From Micromonospora purpureochromogenes (GTDB lineage Bacteria; Actinomycetota; Actinomycetes; Mycobacteriales; Micromonosporaceae), in the NCBI RefSeq assembly GCF_900091515.1, contig NZ_LT607410.1, forward strand, positions 2,480,001 through 2,544,000: a stretch of DNA of 64,000 bases, read 5' to 3'. The notes below the pieces were generated by a model, which made no database searches, was not told the origin of the DNA, and was given only the letters and a program-made list of their open reading frames with translations. Position numbers and translations under genes: made by a program. Below, in pieces: positions 18,110 to 27,344 of the stretch. The stretch's first letter is position 1. Each line of letters opens with the position of its first letter.

Positions 18110-19645
18110 GTGGGGGAGGACCGAGGCAGCACCGGCACGACGACGACGACGGCGGAGACCCAGGCGCGGCGGGTCGCGGGCGCGGGGCGTACCGCCGACC
18201 CGCCGGCGGCGATCGCCGGCCTGGACGCGGCCGGCGGCCTGGCGGCGCTGCGCGGCCTGCTGGCCCGCCCGCTGGCCTCCTACTACCTGCTGCTGTCCAG
18301 CGCCGGCCTGCTGCTGCTGATCGGCCTGACCATGGTCTTCTCGGCGACCAGCGTGAAGGACTACGCCGAGGCCGGCGACGCCTCGGCGTCGGTGACCAAG
18401 CAGGCCGTCTTCGCGGTGATCGGCATCGTCGCGTTCTGGGCCTGCCAGCGGTTCCCGGCCAGCACCTTCCGCTCGCTCGGCCGGCCGGTGCTGGCCGCGG
18501 CGGTGGTGCTGCTGCTGGTGCTCAACCTGCTGCTGGCCCTGGACTCGCTGTTCCGGATCACGGCGCTCGGCCCGCTGCGGGCCAACCTGCTCTGGCTCTA
18601 CCTCGGCCCGATCCAGGTGCAGCCCTCCGAGCTGGCCAAGCTCGCGCTGGTGCTCTGGGGCGCGCACGTGATCGCCCGCAAGGGCGCCGCGCTCGGCTGG
18701 TGGAAGGAGCTGGCCACCCCGCTCTTCCCGGTGGTCGGGCTGCTCTTCGTGCTGGTCGGCTACAACGACCTGGGCACCATGCTCTGCCTGCTGGCGATCG
18801 TGGTCGGGCTGCTCTGGGCGGCCGGGGTGCGAATGCGGGTGTTCGCCGCGCTCTCCGCGGTGGGCCTGCTCGGCATCGGCCTGCTGGTGGCCGTGGCCTC
18901 GCTCGGCGCCGGCTCCGGCGCGGCCGGCGAGGAGAACTACCGGCTGGCCCGGTTGACCTCGTTCATCAGCCCGCCCGACCCGGCCACCTGCCTGGAGACC
19001 GGCTGCTGGCAGCTCGTCCAGGCCCGCAACGCCATCGAGCACGGCGGCTGGTTCGGCGTCGGGCTGGGTAAGAGCAGCCTCAAGTTCGGCTGGTTGCCGG
19101 CCGCGCACAACGACTTCATCTTCGCGGTGATCGCCGAGGAGCTCGGGGTGGTCGGCTGCACCGTCATCCTGGTGCTCTTCGCCGTGCTCGCCTACACCGG
19201 GCTGCGCGTCGCCCGGCGGGTCGAGGACCCGTTCCGCCGGCTCGCCGCCGCCGCGATCACCGCCTGGCTGGTCGGCCAGGCCGTGATCAACGTCGGTGGC
19301 GTGATCGGCCTGCTGCCGCTGACCGGCGTGCCGCTGCCGTTCATCTCCGACGGCGGCAGCGCCCTGGTCGTGACGCTGGCGGCGGTCGGCATCCTCGCCT
19401 CGTTCGCCCGCGCCGAGCCCGACGCCGCGCGAGCCCTGCATGCCCGTCCACCCGCCCGGTGGGTCCGACTACTCTGGGCCCCGTTGCCGCCGCTTCCCGG
19501 CCGGCGCCGCCGCCCGGCGACGCCACCGGCTGCCCGAGGGTCCGTGCCCCGGTCGCGAGCGCGGCGGGAGGACGACCAGGCCGCACCGCGCGGTGGCCGG
19601 CAGGGCCGGACCCGGGGCGGGACGGCGAGCGAGAGGAGACGCTGA
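18110..19645 (+). CDS. ftsW: Lipid II polymerase FtsW (SEDS family)
   Basis: Septal SEDS peptidoglycan glycosyltransferase, 511 residues with GTG start. About ten transmembrane helices. SEDS landmarks include QPSELAKLALVLWGAH, YNDLGTMLCLLAIVVGLLWAAG, GWFGVGLGKSSLKFGWLPAAHNDFIFA (split by the conserved PxxHNDF region) and PLPFISDGGSALVVTLAAVGI. An N-terminal cytoplasmic stretch of about 60 residues and a basic C-terminal tail of about 80 residues are unordered. The tail is retained because its stop overlaps the murG ATG (TGATG). Confidence 0.96.
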   Translation: MGEDRGSTGTTTTTAETQARRVAGAGRTADPPAAIAGLDAAGGLAALRGLLARPLASYYLLLSSAGLLLLIGLTMVFSATSVKDYAEAGDASASVTKQAVFAVIGIVAFWACQRFPASTFRSLGRPVLAAAVVLLLVLNLLLALDSLFRITALGPLRANLLWLYLGPIQVQPSELAKLALVLWGAHVIARKGAALGWWKELATPLFPVVGLLFVLVGYNDLGTMLCLLAIVVGLLWAAGVRMRVFAALSAVGLLGIGLLVAVASLGAGSGAAGEENYRLARLTSFISPPDPATCLETGCWQLVQARNAIEHGGWFGVGLGKSSLKFGWLPAAHNDFIFAVIAEELGVVGCTVILVLFAVLAYTGLRVARRVEDPFRRLAAAAITAWLVGQAVINVGGVIGLLPLTGVPLPFISDGGSALVVTLAAVGILASFARAEPDAARALHARPPARWVRLLWAPLPPLPGRRRRPATPPAARGSVPRSRARREDDQAAPRGGRQGRTRGGTASERRR

Positions 19646-20751
19646 TGGGTCCGCTGCGTTCGGTGGTGCTCTGTGGAGGCGGTACGGGTGGCCACATCTA
19701 CCCGCTGCTCGCCTTCGCCGACTGCCTGCGCCGACACGACCCGGGCGTCCGGATCACCTGTCTGGGCACGCCGAAGGGGCTGGAGAACGAGCTGATCCCG
19801 CCGGCCGGCTACGACCTGCGGCAGATCCCGGCGTACCAGCTGCCCCGCTCGGTCAACATGAGCCTGGTGCGCACCCCGGACCGGATGTGGAAGGCGGCCC
19901 GCGCCGCGGGCAAGGTGATCGACGAGGTGCAGGCCGACGCGGTGGTCGGCTTCGGCGGGTACGTCTCCGTCCCCGGCTACCTCGCCGCCTGGCGCCGCGA
20001 GCTGCCGATCGTCATCCACGAGGTGAACGTGCCGCCGGGCGTGGCCAACCGGCTCGGCATGAAGTTCACCAAGAACGTCGCGGTGGGCTTTCCGCACCAG
20101 CCCGCGCAGGCCGAGTCGCTGCGCGACGCCCGGGTGGTCGGCGTGCCGCTGCGCCGGGGCATCGCCGGGCTGGACCGGGTCGCCATGCGCAACGCCGCCC
20201 GGGCCCACTTCGGACTCCGCCCCGACCTGCCGGTGCTCTTCGTCGCCGGCGGCTCGCAGGGCGCCCGCTCGATCAACCTGGCGGTCTCCGGCGCGGCCAA
20301 GGAACTGGCCCGCAACGGCGTGCAGGTGCTGCACGTGATCGGTGCCCGCAACGAGCCGGTGCCGATCCCCACCGACCTGCCGGTGCCGTACGTGACCCTG
20401 CCGTACCTGTCCGAGATGGAGCTGGGCTACGCCGCCGCCGACCTGATGCTGGGCCGGGGCGGGGCGATGACCTGCGCCGAGGTGGCCGCCATCGGCCTGC
20501 CCACCATCTACGTGCCGTACCCGCACAGCAACCAGGAGCAGAAGCGCAACGCGCTGCCCGTGGTGGAGGCCGGCGGCGGGCTGCTCGTCGACGACGCCGA
20601 GCTGACCCCGGACTGGCTGGAGCGGACGGTCATCCCGCTGGTCCGCGACCCCCGCCGGCTCGCCGCGATGGGTGCGGCCGCGGCCGGGTACGGCCGGCGC
20701 GACGGCGATGTCGCGCTGCTGAACTTCGTCTACGAGGCGGTGGCCCGATGA
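19645..20751 (+). CDS. murG: UDP-GlcNAc:lipid I N-acetylglucosaminyltransferase MurG
   Basis: Peripheral membrane GT-B glycosyltransferase converting lipid I to lipid II; 368 residues. Family motifs: VVLCGGGTGGHIYPLLA at the N-terminus, GFGGYVSVPGYLAA, FVAGGSQGARSIN and the UDP-GlcNAc-binding GRGGAMTCAEVAAIGLPTIY with PYPHSNQEQKRNA. The ATG at 19645 has the ribosome site gaggaga and overlaps the ftsW stop by one base. 31 bp separate it from murC. Confidence 0.97.
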   Translation: MGPLRSVVLCGGGTGGHIYPLLAFADCLRRHDPGVRITCLGTPKGLENELIPPAGYDLRQIPAYQLPRSVNMSLVRTPDRMWKAARAAGKVIDEVQADAVVGFGGYVSVPGYLAAWRRELPIVIHEVNVPPGVANRLGMKFTKNVAVGFPHQPAQAESLRDARVVGVPLRRGIAGLDRVAMRNAARAHFGLRPDLPVLFVAGGSQGARSINLAVSGAAKELARNGVQVLHVIGARNEPVPIPTDLPVPYVTLPYLSEMELGYAAADLMLGRGGAMTCAEVAAIGLPTIYVPYPHSNQEQKRNALPVVEAGGGLLVDDAELTPDWLERTVIPLVRDPRRLAAMGAAAAGYGRRDGDVALLNFVYEAVAR

Positions 20752-20782
20752 CGTCGGCCACCGCGACGGGAAGGTACCTGGC

Positions 20783-22276
20783 ATGAACACCGCGCAGTTC
20801 ACCCCGGCCGGCACGCTCACCGCCGAGGACCTGGGCCGGATCCACCTGATCGGGGTGGGCGGGGTCGGCATGAGCGGCCTGGCCCGGCTCTTCCTCACCC
20901 GTGGCCTGCCGGTCTCCGGCAGCGAGCTGCGCGAGTGGCCGTCGCTGGCCGGGCTGCGGGCGCTCGGCGGGACGATCCACATGAGCCACGAGGTGAGCAA
21001 CCTCGACGGCGTGGACACCGTGGTCTACTCCTCGGCCATCCCCCAGGACCACCTGGAGATGGTCGAGGCCCGCCGGCGCGGCCTGCGGGTGTTGCACCGC
21101 TCCGAGGCCCTCGCCGCGGCGATGACCGGTCGCCGGACGGTGGCGGTCGCCGGCACCCACGGCAAGACCACCACCACCTCGATGGTCACCATGGTGCTCC
21201 AGCAGGCCGGCACGGACCCGTCCTTCGTCATCGGCGGGGAGATCTCCGAGGTCGGCTCCGGCGCGCACCACGGCACCGGCGAGTACTTCGTGGTCGAGGC
21301 GGACGAGAGCGACCGCTCGTTCCTGATCTACCGGCCGTACGTCTCGATCATCACCAACATCGAGGCGGACCACCTCAACACCTACGGCGACCTGGCCAAC
21401 CTGGAGGCGACCTTCGCCGAGTTCGCCCGGCTCACCGACCCGGACGGCTTCATCATCACCTGCGCCGACGACCCGGGCGGCCGCCGGCTGGCTGAGACGC
21501 TGCGCGCGGAGGGCCGCCGGGTGCACACCTACGGCCTGTCTCCCGACGCCGACCTGCGGCTGGACGACATGGCCTCCACCGCGCAGGGCGTGCGCTTCCT
21601 GGCCGGGATCGACGGCCACTCGCTGGGCGAGATCCGGCTGCCGGTGCCGGGGCGGCACATGGGGCTCAACAGCGCCTCGGCGGTGCTCACCGCGTACCTG
21701 CTGGGGCTGCCCGTGGAGGCGGCCGAGGTGGCGCTGGGCGCCTTCCCCGGCGTACGCCGGCGCTTCGAGCGCAAGGGCGTCGCGGACGGCGTGCTGGTCT
21801 ACGACGAGTACGCGTACCACCCGACCTCGATGACGCTGGCGTTGCAGACGCTGCGCGAGGTGGCCGGGGACGGCCGGCTGATCGTGGTCTTCCAGCCCTA
21901 CCGGCTCTACCGCACCCGGGACCTCCAGGCGGAGATCGCCGCGGCGCTGGGCATCGCCGACGAGCTGGTGCTGCTGGAGGTCTTCGGGCCGGGCGAGCTG
22001 CGCCAGCCGGGGGAGGGCTCCGCGGCCCTGGTCGAGGCGGTGCCGCTGGACGCCGCGAACAAGGTGTTCGTCGACTCCTGGGAGGACGCGCCGGTCGAGG
22101 TGGCCCGGCGGGCCCGCCCCGGCGACGTGGTGGTGACCATGGGCGCCCCGCCGATCTCCCTGATGGGGGACCAGCTGATCGACGCCCTCACCGCGCGGGC
22201 CTCCGGCGGCGCCGCCGACCCGACGGCCCTCGGCGTGGCCGTCGACCCGGACGGCGCGGCCTCCGCCGCCGGATGA
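20783..22276 (+). CDS. murC: UDP-N-acetylmuramate-L-alanine ligase MurC
   Basis: First Mur ligase of the pathway, adding L-Ala to UDP-MurNAc; 497 residues. N-terminal Rossmann motif IHLIGVGGVGMSGLARLF, P-loop VAGTHGKTTTTSM, VVEADESDRSFL and a C-terminal domain with YDEYAYHPTSM. An extra C-terminal tail of about 25 residues is Ala/Asp/Gly-rich. The stop overlaps the ftsQ ATG (ATGA). With murE, murF and murT it accounts for all Mur ligases in the cluster; murD is not here. Confidence 0.97.
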   Translation: MNTAQFTPAGTLTAEDLGRIHLIGVGGVGMSGLARLFLTRGLPVSGSELREWPSLAGLRALGGTIHMSHEVSNLDGVDTVVYSSAIPQDHLEMVEARRRGLRVLHRSEALAAAMTGRRTVAVAGTHGKTTTTSMVTMVLQQAGTDPSFVIGGEISEVGSGAHHGTGEYFVVEADESDRSFLIYRPYVSIITNIEADHLNTYGDLANLEATFAEFARLTDPDGFIITCADDPGGRRLAETLRAEGRRVHTYGLSPDADLRLDDMASTAQGVRFLAGIDGHSLGEIRLPVPGRHMGLNSASAVLTAYLLGLPVEAAEVALGAFPGVRRRFERKGVADGVLVYDEYAYHPTSMTLALQTLREVAGDGRLIVVFQPYRLYRTRDLQAEIAAALGIADELVLLEVFGPGELRQPGEGSAALVEAVPLDAANKVFVDSWEDAPVEVARRARPGDVVVTMGAPPISLMGDQLIDALTARASGGAADPTALGVAVDPDGAASAAG

Positions 22277-23091
22277 GCCCGGGTCCGGCGCGCGGCCGTA
22301 CCGCCGGCACGGACGGCGGCGGCCCCCGGCGCAACCCGGTCCGGCGCTGGCAGCTCGTCCGGGCCGGCAGCGACGCCGTCCCGCCGTCCACCCGGCGGTT
22401 CATGGCCCGGGCGCGGCAGCGGCGGATGCGGGCGGCCCTGCCCTGGGCCGTGGCCGCCGCGGTGCTCGCCGTGGCCACGCTGGTCGCCTGGACGGTGCTC
22501 GGCACCGGGCTGCTCGGGGTCCGCGAGGTGCGGGTGGTCGGCGCGGAGCTGGTCACCCCGGTCGAGGTGCGGGAGGCCGCGGGGGTGCCGGACGGCGTCC
22601 CGCTGGCCCGGGTGGACCTGGCCGCGACCGGCCGCCGGATCGGCGCGCTGGCCCCGGTGGAGCGGGCCACGGTCACCCGGGACTGGCCGGGCACCCTGGT
22701 GGTGACGGTGGTGGAGCGGACCGGGGTCGCGGCGGTGCCCCGGGACGGGCAGTTCGTCGTGCTCGACGCCGACGGGGTGGTGTTCCGGACGGTGCCGCGC
22801 GCCCCCGACGGCCTGCCGGTGGTCCGGCTGGCCAGCCCCGGCCCGGACGACCCGGGCACCCGGGCCGCGCTGGAGGTGCTGGCGGTGCTCACCCCGCCGC
22901 TGCGCGCGGAGCTGACCGAGCTCACCGTGCAGGGGCTGGCCCGGATCAGCCTCACCCTCCGTGGCGATCGGACGGTCGTCTGGGGTGACGCGACTCGGGG
23001 GGCGGACAAGGCGCGGGTGGCCACCGCGCTGTTGGGTCGCAAGGCCGACACGATCGACGTCAGCGCGCCCGACGTGGTCACCTTCAAGTGA
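22273..23091 (+). CDS. ftsQ: Cell division protein FtsQ/DivIB
   Basis: Bitopic divisome protein that, with FtsL and FtsB, regulates FtsWI; 272 residues. A basic cytoplasmic N-terminus (about 55 residues) precedes one transmembrane helix (LPWAVAAAVLAVATLVAWTVL). The POTRA domain follows (LGVREVRVVGAELVTPVEVR, GVPLARVDL region) and then the FtsQ-type beta domain. It overlaps murC by 4 bp and is the last gene before the 244-bp ftsZ leader. Confidence 0.94.
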   Translation: MSPGPARGRTAGTDGGGPRRNPVRRWQLVRAGSDAVPPSTRRFMARARQRRMRAALPWAVAAAVLAVATLVAWTVLGTGLLGVREVRVVGAELVTPVEVREAAGVPDGVPLARVDLAATGRRIGALAPVERATVTRDWPGTLVVTVVERTGVAAVPRDGQFVVLDADGVVFRTVPRAPDGLPVVRLASPGPDDPGTRAALEVLAVLTPPLRAELTELTVQGLARISLTLRGDRTVVWGDATRGADKARVATALLGRKADTIDVSAPDVVTFK

Positions 23092-23198
23092 TACCGGCAC
23101 GCCGGACGTGAGCCGTCCCGCCAATGGCGGCGACACGCCGGGCAGGTCCTTGGCTCTCGGCGTGGGGGCGCTTACGTTGCCCGGAAGAGGATCAGTGG

Positions 23199-23234
23199 TT
23201 GACATAACTGTAAGCCTCTAGTAGAGGGTGAGGG
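23199..23234 (+). promoter_or_regulatory. ftsZ promoter with small dyad
   Basis: TTGACA (23199-23204) is followed after 17 bp by TAGAGG (23222-23227). The dyad CCTCTA-G-TAGAGG (23215-23227) covers the presumed -10. The stretch is much more AT-rich than its flanks. Similar TTGACATAAC elements sit in front of ftsZ in other actinomycetes. It could give ftsZ expression independent of the upstream cluster. The rest of 23092-23335 shows only the ribosome site near 23326. Confidence 0.6.
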
Positions 23235-23335
23235 TTTATTCCTGATCCTCTGTGGTGACAGCTGTCGTCGACCGTCGGTCTGGCCACGCCGTACCCGGTC
23301 GGGGCGATGCCAATCTCGAAGGGAAAGGACCGGAG

Positions 23336-24451
23336 ATGACACCTCCGCACAACTACCTGGCGGTCATCAAGGTCGTCGGCATCGGGGGCGGCGGCGTCAA
23401 CGCCGTCAACCGGATGATCGAGGTTGGGCTCAAGGGCGTCGAGTTCATCGCGATCAACACCGACGCCCAGGCGCTGCTGATGAGTGACGCCGACGTCAAG
23501 CTCGACGTCGGCCGGGAGCTGACCCGGGGCCTCGGCGCCGGCGCCAACCCGGACGTCGGCAAGAACGCCGCCGAGGACCACCGCGACGAGATCGAGGAGG
23601 TGCTCAAGGGCGCCGACATGGTCTTCGTGACCTGCGGCGAGGGCGGCGGCACCGGCACCGGCGGCGCGCCGGTGGTGGCGAACATCGCCCGCAAGCTCGG
23701 CGCGCTGACCATCGGCGTGGTGACCCGGCCGTTCTCCTTCGAGGGCAAGCGCCGCCAGGTGCAGGCCGAGTCCGGCATAGACGAGCTGCGCAACCAGTGC
23801 GACACGCTGATCGTCATCCCGAATGACCGGCTGCTGGCGCTCGGGGACCGCAACATCTCCATGATGGACGCCTTCCGCACGGCCGACCAGGTGCTCCTCT
23901 CCGGCGTCCAGGGCATCACCGACCTGATCACCACGCCGGGTCTGATCAACCTGGACTTCGCCGACGTCAAGAGCGTGATGAGCGGCGCCGGCAGCGCGTT
24001 GATGGGCATCGGCAGCGCCCGCGGCGAGAACCGCGCGGTGGAGGCGGCCGAGGCGGCCATCTCCAGCCCGCTGCTGGAGCAGAGCATGGACGGCGCGCGG
24101 GGTGTGCTGCTCTCCATCGCCGGCGGCTCCGACCTGGGCCTGTTCGAGATCAACGACGCGGCCCAGCTGGTCACCGACGCGGCGCACCCGGAGGCCAACA
24201 TCATCTTCGGCGCGGTCATCGACGACGCGCTCGGCGACGAGGTCCGGGTCACCGTCATCGCGGCCGGCTTCGACGGGGGCACGCCGTCGTACAAGGCGGC
24301 CGAGGCGCCGCGCAAGACCAACCAGAACCAGCCGGCGCCGCAGAACCCGCCGGTCGCGCCGTCGACCACCCTGCCGGCCCAGCAGCAGTCGCCGCGCCGG
24401 GTGCTCTTCGACGACGTGGACGTGCCCGACTTCCTCAAGAATGGTTCCTGA
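23336..24451 (+). CDS. ftsZ: Cell division GTPase FtsZ
   Basis: Tubulin-like GTPase forming the Z-ring, 371 residues. The tubulin signature GGGTGTG is at residues 103-109, NTDAQAL in the N-terminal domain and the T7-loop region [11 protein letters not shown] follow. The C-terminal peptide [11 protein letters not shown] binds SepF and other partners. The ATG at 23336 has the ribosome site aaaggac; an in-frame upstream GTG at 23252 lies in the leader and adds unrelated residues. Ten bases separate its stop from the yggS-like gene, with no pgeF/yfiH gene between. Confidence 0.98.
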   Translation: MTPPHNYLAVIKVVGIGGGGVNAVNRMIEVGLKGVEFIAINTDAQALLMSDADVKLDVGRELTRGLGAGANPDVGKNAAEDHRDEIEEVLKGADMVFVTCGEGGGTGTGGAPVVANIARKLGALTIGVVTRPFSFEGKRRQVQAESGIDELRNQCDTLIVIPNDRLLALGDRNISMMDAFRTADQVLLSGVQGITDLITTPGLINLDFADVKSVMSGAGSALMGIGSARGENRAVEAAEAAISSPLLEQSMDGARGVLLSIAGGSDLGLFEINDAAQLVTDAAHPEANIIFGAVIDDALGDEVRVTVIAAGFDGGTPSYKAAEAPRKTNQNQPAPQNPPVAPSTTLPAQQQSPRRVLFDDVDVPDFLKNGS

Positions 24452-24460
24452 GCTCCGCCG

Positions 24461-25207
24461 ATGACCGACGAACCAGCCACGGTACGGCCCGACCGGCGTG
24501 CCGAACTCGCGGCCGGGCTGGCCCGGGTCCGCACCCGGATCGCCGACGCCTGCGCCGACGCCGGACGGGACCGCGCCGAGGTCACCATGATCGCGGTCAC
24601 CAAGACGTACCCGGCCGGCGACGTCGTCGCGCTGGCCGGGCTCGGGGTGACCGACGTGGGGGAGAACCGCGACCAGGAGGCCGCGCCGAAGGCGGCCGAC
24701 GTGGCCGCCGCCGGGGTGGCCGTCCGCTGGCACTTCATCGGCCAGCTGCAACGCAACAAGGCCCGCTCGGTGGTCCGCTACGCCGACGTCGTGCACTCGG
24801 TGGACAGCGTCCGGCTGGCCCGGGCCCTGGCCGCGGCCGCGGCCGCCGGCCGGGACCGGCCACTGGACGCGCTGGTGCAGGTGAGCATCGACAGCGACCC
24901 GGCGCGCGGCGGCGCGCTGCCGGACTCGGCCGACCCGGACCGCGGCCTGGGCCCGGTGGCCGAGGCGCTGGCCGGGGCCGACGGCCTGCGGCTGGCCGGG
25001 CTGATGGCGGTGGCGCCGCTGGGCTGGGAGCTGGAGCGGGCGTTCGCCCGGCTCGCCGAGGTGGCGGCGCGCTTCCGCGACCGGCACCCGGAGGCCACCG
25101 CGCTCTCCGCCGGAATGAGCGGCGACCTCGAAGCGGCCATCAAATACGGCGCGACACATGTCCGCGTCGGCAGCGCGTTGCTCGGAATGCGTCCCACGCT
25201 GCGGTAG
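24461..25207 (+). CDS. YggS/PLPBP-family pyridoxal phosphate homeostasis protein
   Basis: Single-domain PLP-binding TIM-barrel protein (248 aa) involved in vitamin B6 homeostasis. The PLP lysine is Lys48 in MIAVTKTYPAGD; GENRDQEA, RWHFIGQLQRNKAR and the C-terminal LSAGMSGDLEAAI and VRVGSALLG phosphate-binding blocks are present. The family member Rv2148c sits in the same place in mycobacteria. Ten bases downstream of ftsZ, so probably co-transcribed. An insertion of about 15 residues (RGGALPDSADPDRG) distinguishes it from the E. coli protein. Confidence 0.94.
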   Translation: MTDEPATVRPDRRAELAAGLARVRTRIADACADAGRDRAEVTMIAVTKTYPAGDVVALAGLGVTDVGENRDQEAAPKAADVAAAGVAVRWHFIGQLQRNKARSVVRYADVVHSVDSVRLARALAAAAAAGRDRPLDALVQVSIDSDPARGGALPDSADPDRGLGPVAEALAGADGLRLAGLMAVAPLGWELERAFARLAEVAARFRDRHPEATALSAGMSGDLEAAIKYGATHVRVGSALLGMRPTLR

Positions 25208-25401
25208 CCTGACCGCGGTAGAAGCAAATTACATCTGTGTTGTTTGAGGGAACGGCGTCCCGTTGTCGGGGGCCACGGCGGGCGGCCGCGAATCGCCTGT
25301 CGGGGGATTGCCGATCCGATCCGGTGGGCATGGATTGTCCATTCGTGATCAGGCGACACGGCACGGGGGTGCGTGCCGCACGGCGGACGGAAGGGCGCGG
25401 G

Positions 25402-26091
25402 ATGGGTGCACTGCGCAAGGCGGGGGTCTGGCTCGGTCTCGTCGAGGAGGATGACGAGCGGGCCTACGACGACGGCTATGACAAGCCCGGCTACCGCGAC
25501 TCGCGGTACCGGTCGAGCCGGTACTCCGAGGAGTTCGCCGACGACGAGGACGAGTCGGAGGAGCCGCCGGCGCCGCGCCCGCGGCTCGGCGAGCGGGGCC
25601 GGCTGAGCGAGCGCGGCGCGGGCCGGGCCCTGGAGGCCGACCGCTCCGACGACGATCGTCCGGAGCGGGTCGAGCGGTCCAGCGTCCGCTCGATCACCCG
25701 GTCCGGTGCGGGGGAGACCTCGGGTGCGTTGACCTACCACACCCGGGACAACCTGGCCCTGGCTCCGCAGACCCAGTCGCGCGAGCGGGCGGTGGTCGCC
25801 GAGGAGGAGCAGCGTTACCAGATCACCACGCTGCACCCGACCACGTACCGGGAGGCGCGCACCATCGGCGAGCACTTCCGCGACGGCGTTCCGGTGATCA
25901 TCAACCTCACCGAGATGGACGAGGCGGACGCCCGCCGACTGGTGGACTTCGCCGCCGGGCTGGCGTTCGGTCTGCGCGGTACGATCGAGCGCGTGACCAA
26001 CCGGGTGTTCCTGCTCTCACCGGCCAACGTCCAGGTCACCGCGGAGGACAAGGCCAAGATTGCTGAGGGCGGCTTTTTCAGCCTGAGCTAA
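25402..26091 (+). CDS. sepF: Cell division protein SepF
   Basis: Membrane anchor for FtsZ, 229 residues. It starts with the amphipathic helix [18 protein letters not shown], followed by a charged, Arg/Asp/Glu-rich linker (residues 20-125) and the globular SepF domain ([20 protein letters not shown], then [19 protein letters not shown] and VFLLSP). The ATG at 25402 has the ribosome site ggaaggg. The frame is open upstream to 25237 but lacks similarity. The leader 25208-25401 contains an AT-rich patch (about 25216-25247) that may hold a promoter; no clear -35/-10 pair was found. Confidence 0.96.
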   Translation: MGALRKAGVWLGLVEEDDERAYDDGYDKPGYRDSRYRSSRYSEEFADDEDESEEPPAPRPRLGERGRLSERGAGRALEADRSDDDRPERVERSSVRSITRSGAGETSGALTYHTRDNLALAPQTQSRERAVVAEEEQRYQITTLHPTTYREARTIGEHFRDGVPVIINLTEMDEADARRLVDFAAGLAFGLRGTIERVTNRVFLLSPANVQVTAEDKAKIAEGGFFSLS

Positions 26092-26120
26092 GTCCGCCCG
26101 ACCAAGGGACGTCGCCTGCC

Positions 26121-26420
26121 GTGTTGTCGATCGTGCTCCAAGCGCTGTACCTGCTCCTGTACCTCTTCCTAATTGTGCTGTTGGCCCGATTCGTTCTCAG
26201 CGCCGTACTGCAGTACGGTCGCCGGTGGCAACCGGGACGCGGGGCATCGGCGGGACTGGAATCCGTGTGGAGCGTCACTGATCCGCCTCTCAAGGCGTTG
26301 AGGCGTGTGATCCCTCCACTGCGAATTGGTACCGTGAGCATCGACCTGGCCTCCCTTGTGCTCCTGGTTATCCTGTTCGTGCTGATGGAGTTCGTGTTGA
26401 AGCGGTTGATCATCGGATGA
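26121..26420 (+). CDS. YggT-family small membrane protein
   Basis: 99-residue protein with two hydrophobic segments (residues 3-30 and 72-97) joined by a basic loop containing the YggT motif, [18 protein letters not shown]. The family is found next to sepF and divIVA throughout actinobacteria, and in other organisms is linked to membrane or division functions; biochemical role unknown. GTG start, 29 bp after sepF. Confidence 0.92.
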   Translation: MLSIVLQALYLLLYLFLIVLLARFVLSAVLQYGRRWQPGRGASAGLESVWSVTDPPLKALRRVIPPLRIGTVSIDLASLVLLVILFVLMEFVLKRLIIG

Positions 26421-26472
26421 ACGTCCGGTGGCCCAGCCCGCTACGCGGCCGCAACTGACCCGAGGAGTTTCG

Positions 26473-27273
26473 ATGCCGCTGACCCCGGCCGACGTCCACA
26501 ACGTCGCCTTCAAAAAGCCGCCGATCGGCAAGCGGGGGTATGACGAGGAGGAGGTCGACGCCTTCCTGGACGAGGTCGAGCGCGAGCTTGCCCGTCTTAT
26601 CGAGGAGAACAACGAGCTGCGCGCCCAGGTGGAGCGCGGCGGCCGTGGTGGCGCTCCCGCCGGCCCCGGCGGCGACGCCCGTCTCGCGGCGGAGCTCAAC
26701 GACGTCAAGGCCCAGCTCGACCGGGTGCAGCGCGACAAGGCCGCGGCCGAGCAGGCCGCCCGGGCCATGCAGGCCGAGCTGGAGCAGGTCCGGTCCGCTG
26801 GTGGCCCGGCCGGCGGCGGCGACGGCGAGCAGCAGGCGCTGCGCGTGTTGATGATGGCCCAGCGCACCGCCGACGACCACGTGTCCGACGCCCGCCGCGA
26901 GGCCGACCAGCTGCTCTCCGAGGCCCGGTCCAAGGCCGAGGAGGTCACCCGCGAGGCGCGCGCCAAGGCCGACGCCCTCGAGCGGGACGCCCGCCAGCGG
27001 CACCAGGAGGCCATGGGCGGCCTGGACGCCAAGCGCACCGCGCTGCAGAAGCACATCGAGGAGCTCAAGCAGTTCGAGCGCGAGTACCGCACCCGGCTCA
27101 AGGCGTACCTGGAGAGCCAGCTGCGGGACCTCGACGGCCGGGGCCAGGGCCTGGAGGCCGAGATGACCCGCACCGAGGGCAGCCGCGCCGCCACCGGCAA
27201 CGGGCTGGCCGCCGCGAGCCTCGCCGGCTCGTACGGCGGCGGTCGCTCCGGCGCTCTCGAAGCCGGTCGCTGA
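26473..27273 (+). CDS. divIVA: DivIVA/Wag31 polar growth protein
   Basis: Coiled-coil cytoskeletal protein that marks curved membrane at the cell poles and directs tip growth; 266 residues. The N-terminal lipid-binding domain reads [20 protein letters not shown] with [16 protein letters not shown]. Two coiled-coil blocks follow, separated by a Gly/Ala-rich linker (residues 55-70), and the second contains the [20 protein letters not shown] repeat pattern. The ATG has the ribosome site gaggag at 26462. Genes from yggS to divIVA keep the canonical actinobacterial order. Confidence 0.97.
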   Translation: MPLTPADVHNVAFKKPPIGKRGYDEEEVDAFLDEVERELARLIEENNELRAQVERGGRGGAPAGPGGDARLAAELNDVKAQLDRVQRDKAAAEQAARAMQAELEQVRSAGGPAGGGDGEQQALRVLMMAQRTADDHVSDARREADQLLSEARSKAEEVTREARAKADALERDARQRHQEAMGGLDAKRTALQKHIEELKQFEREYRTRLKAYLESQLRDLDGRGQGLEAEMTRTEGSRAATGNGLAAASLAGSYGGGRSGALEAGR

Positions 27274-27344
27274 TCCACGGTCGGCGGCCGTCGCCCGACG
27301 GTCGTCGACCGCGCCACACCGACACGACGCGGCGGGGGTGAGCC

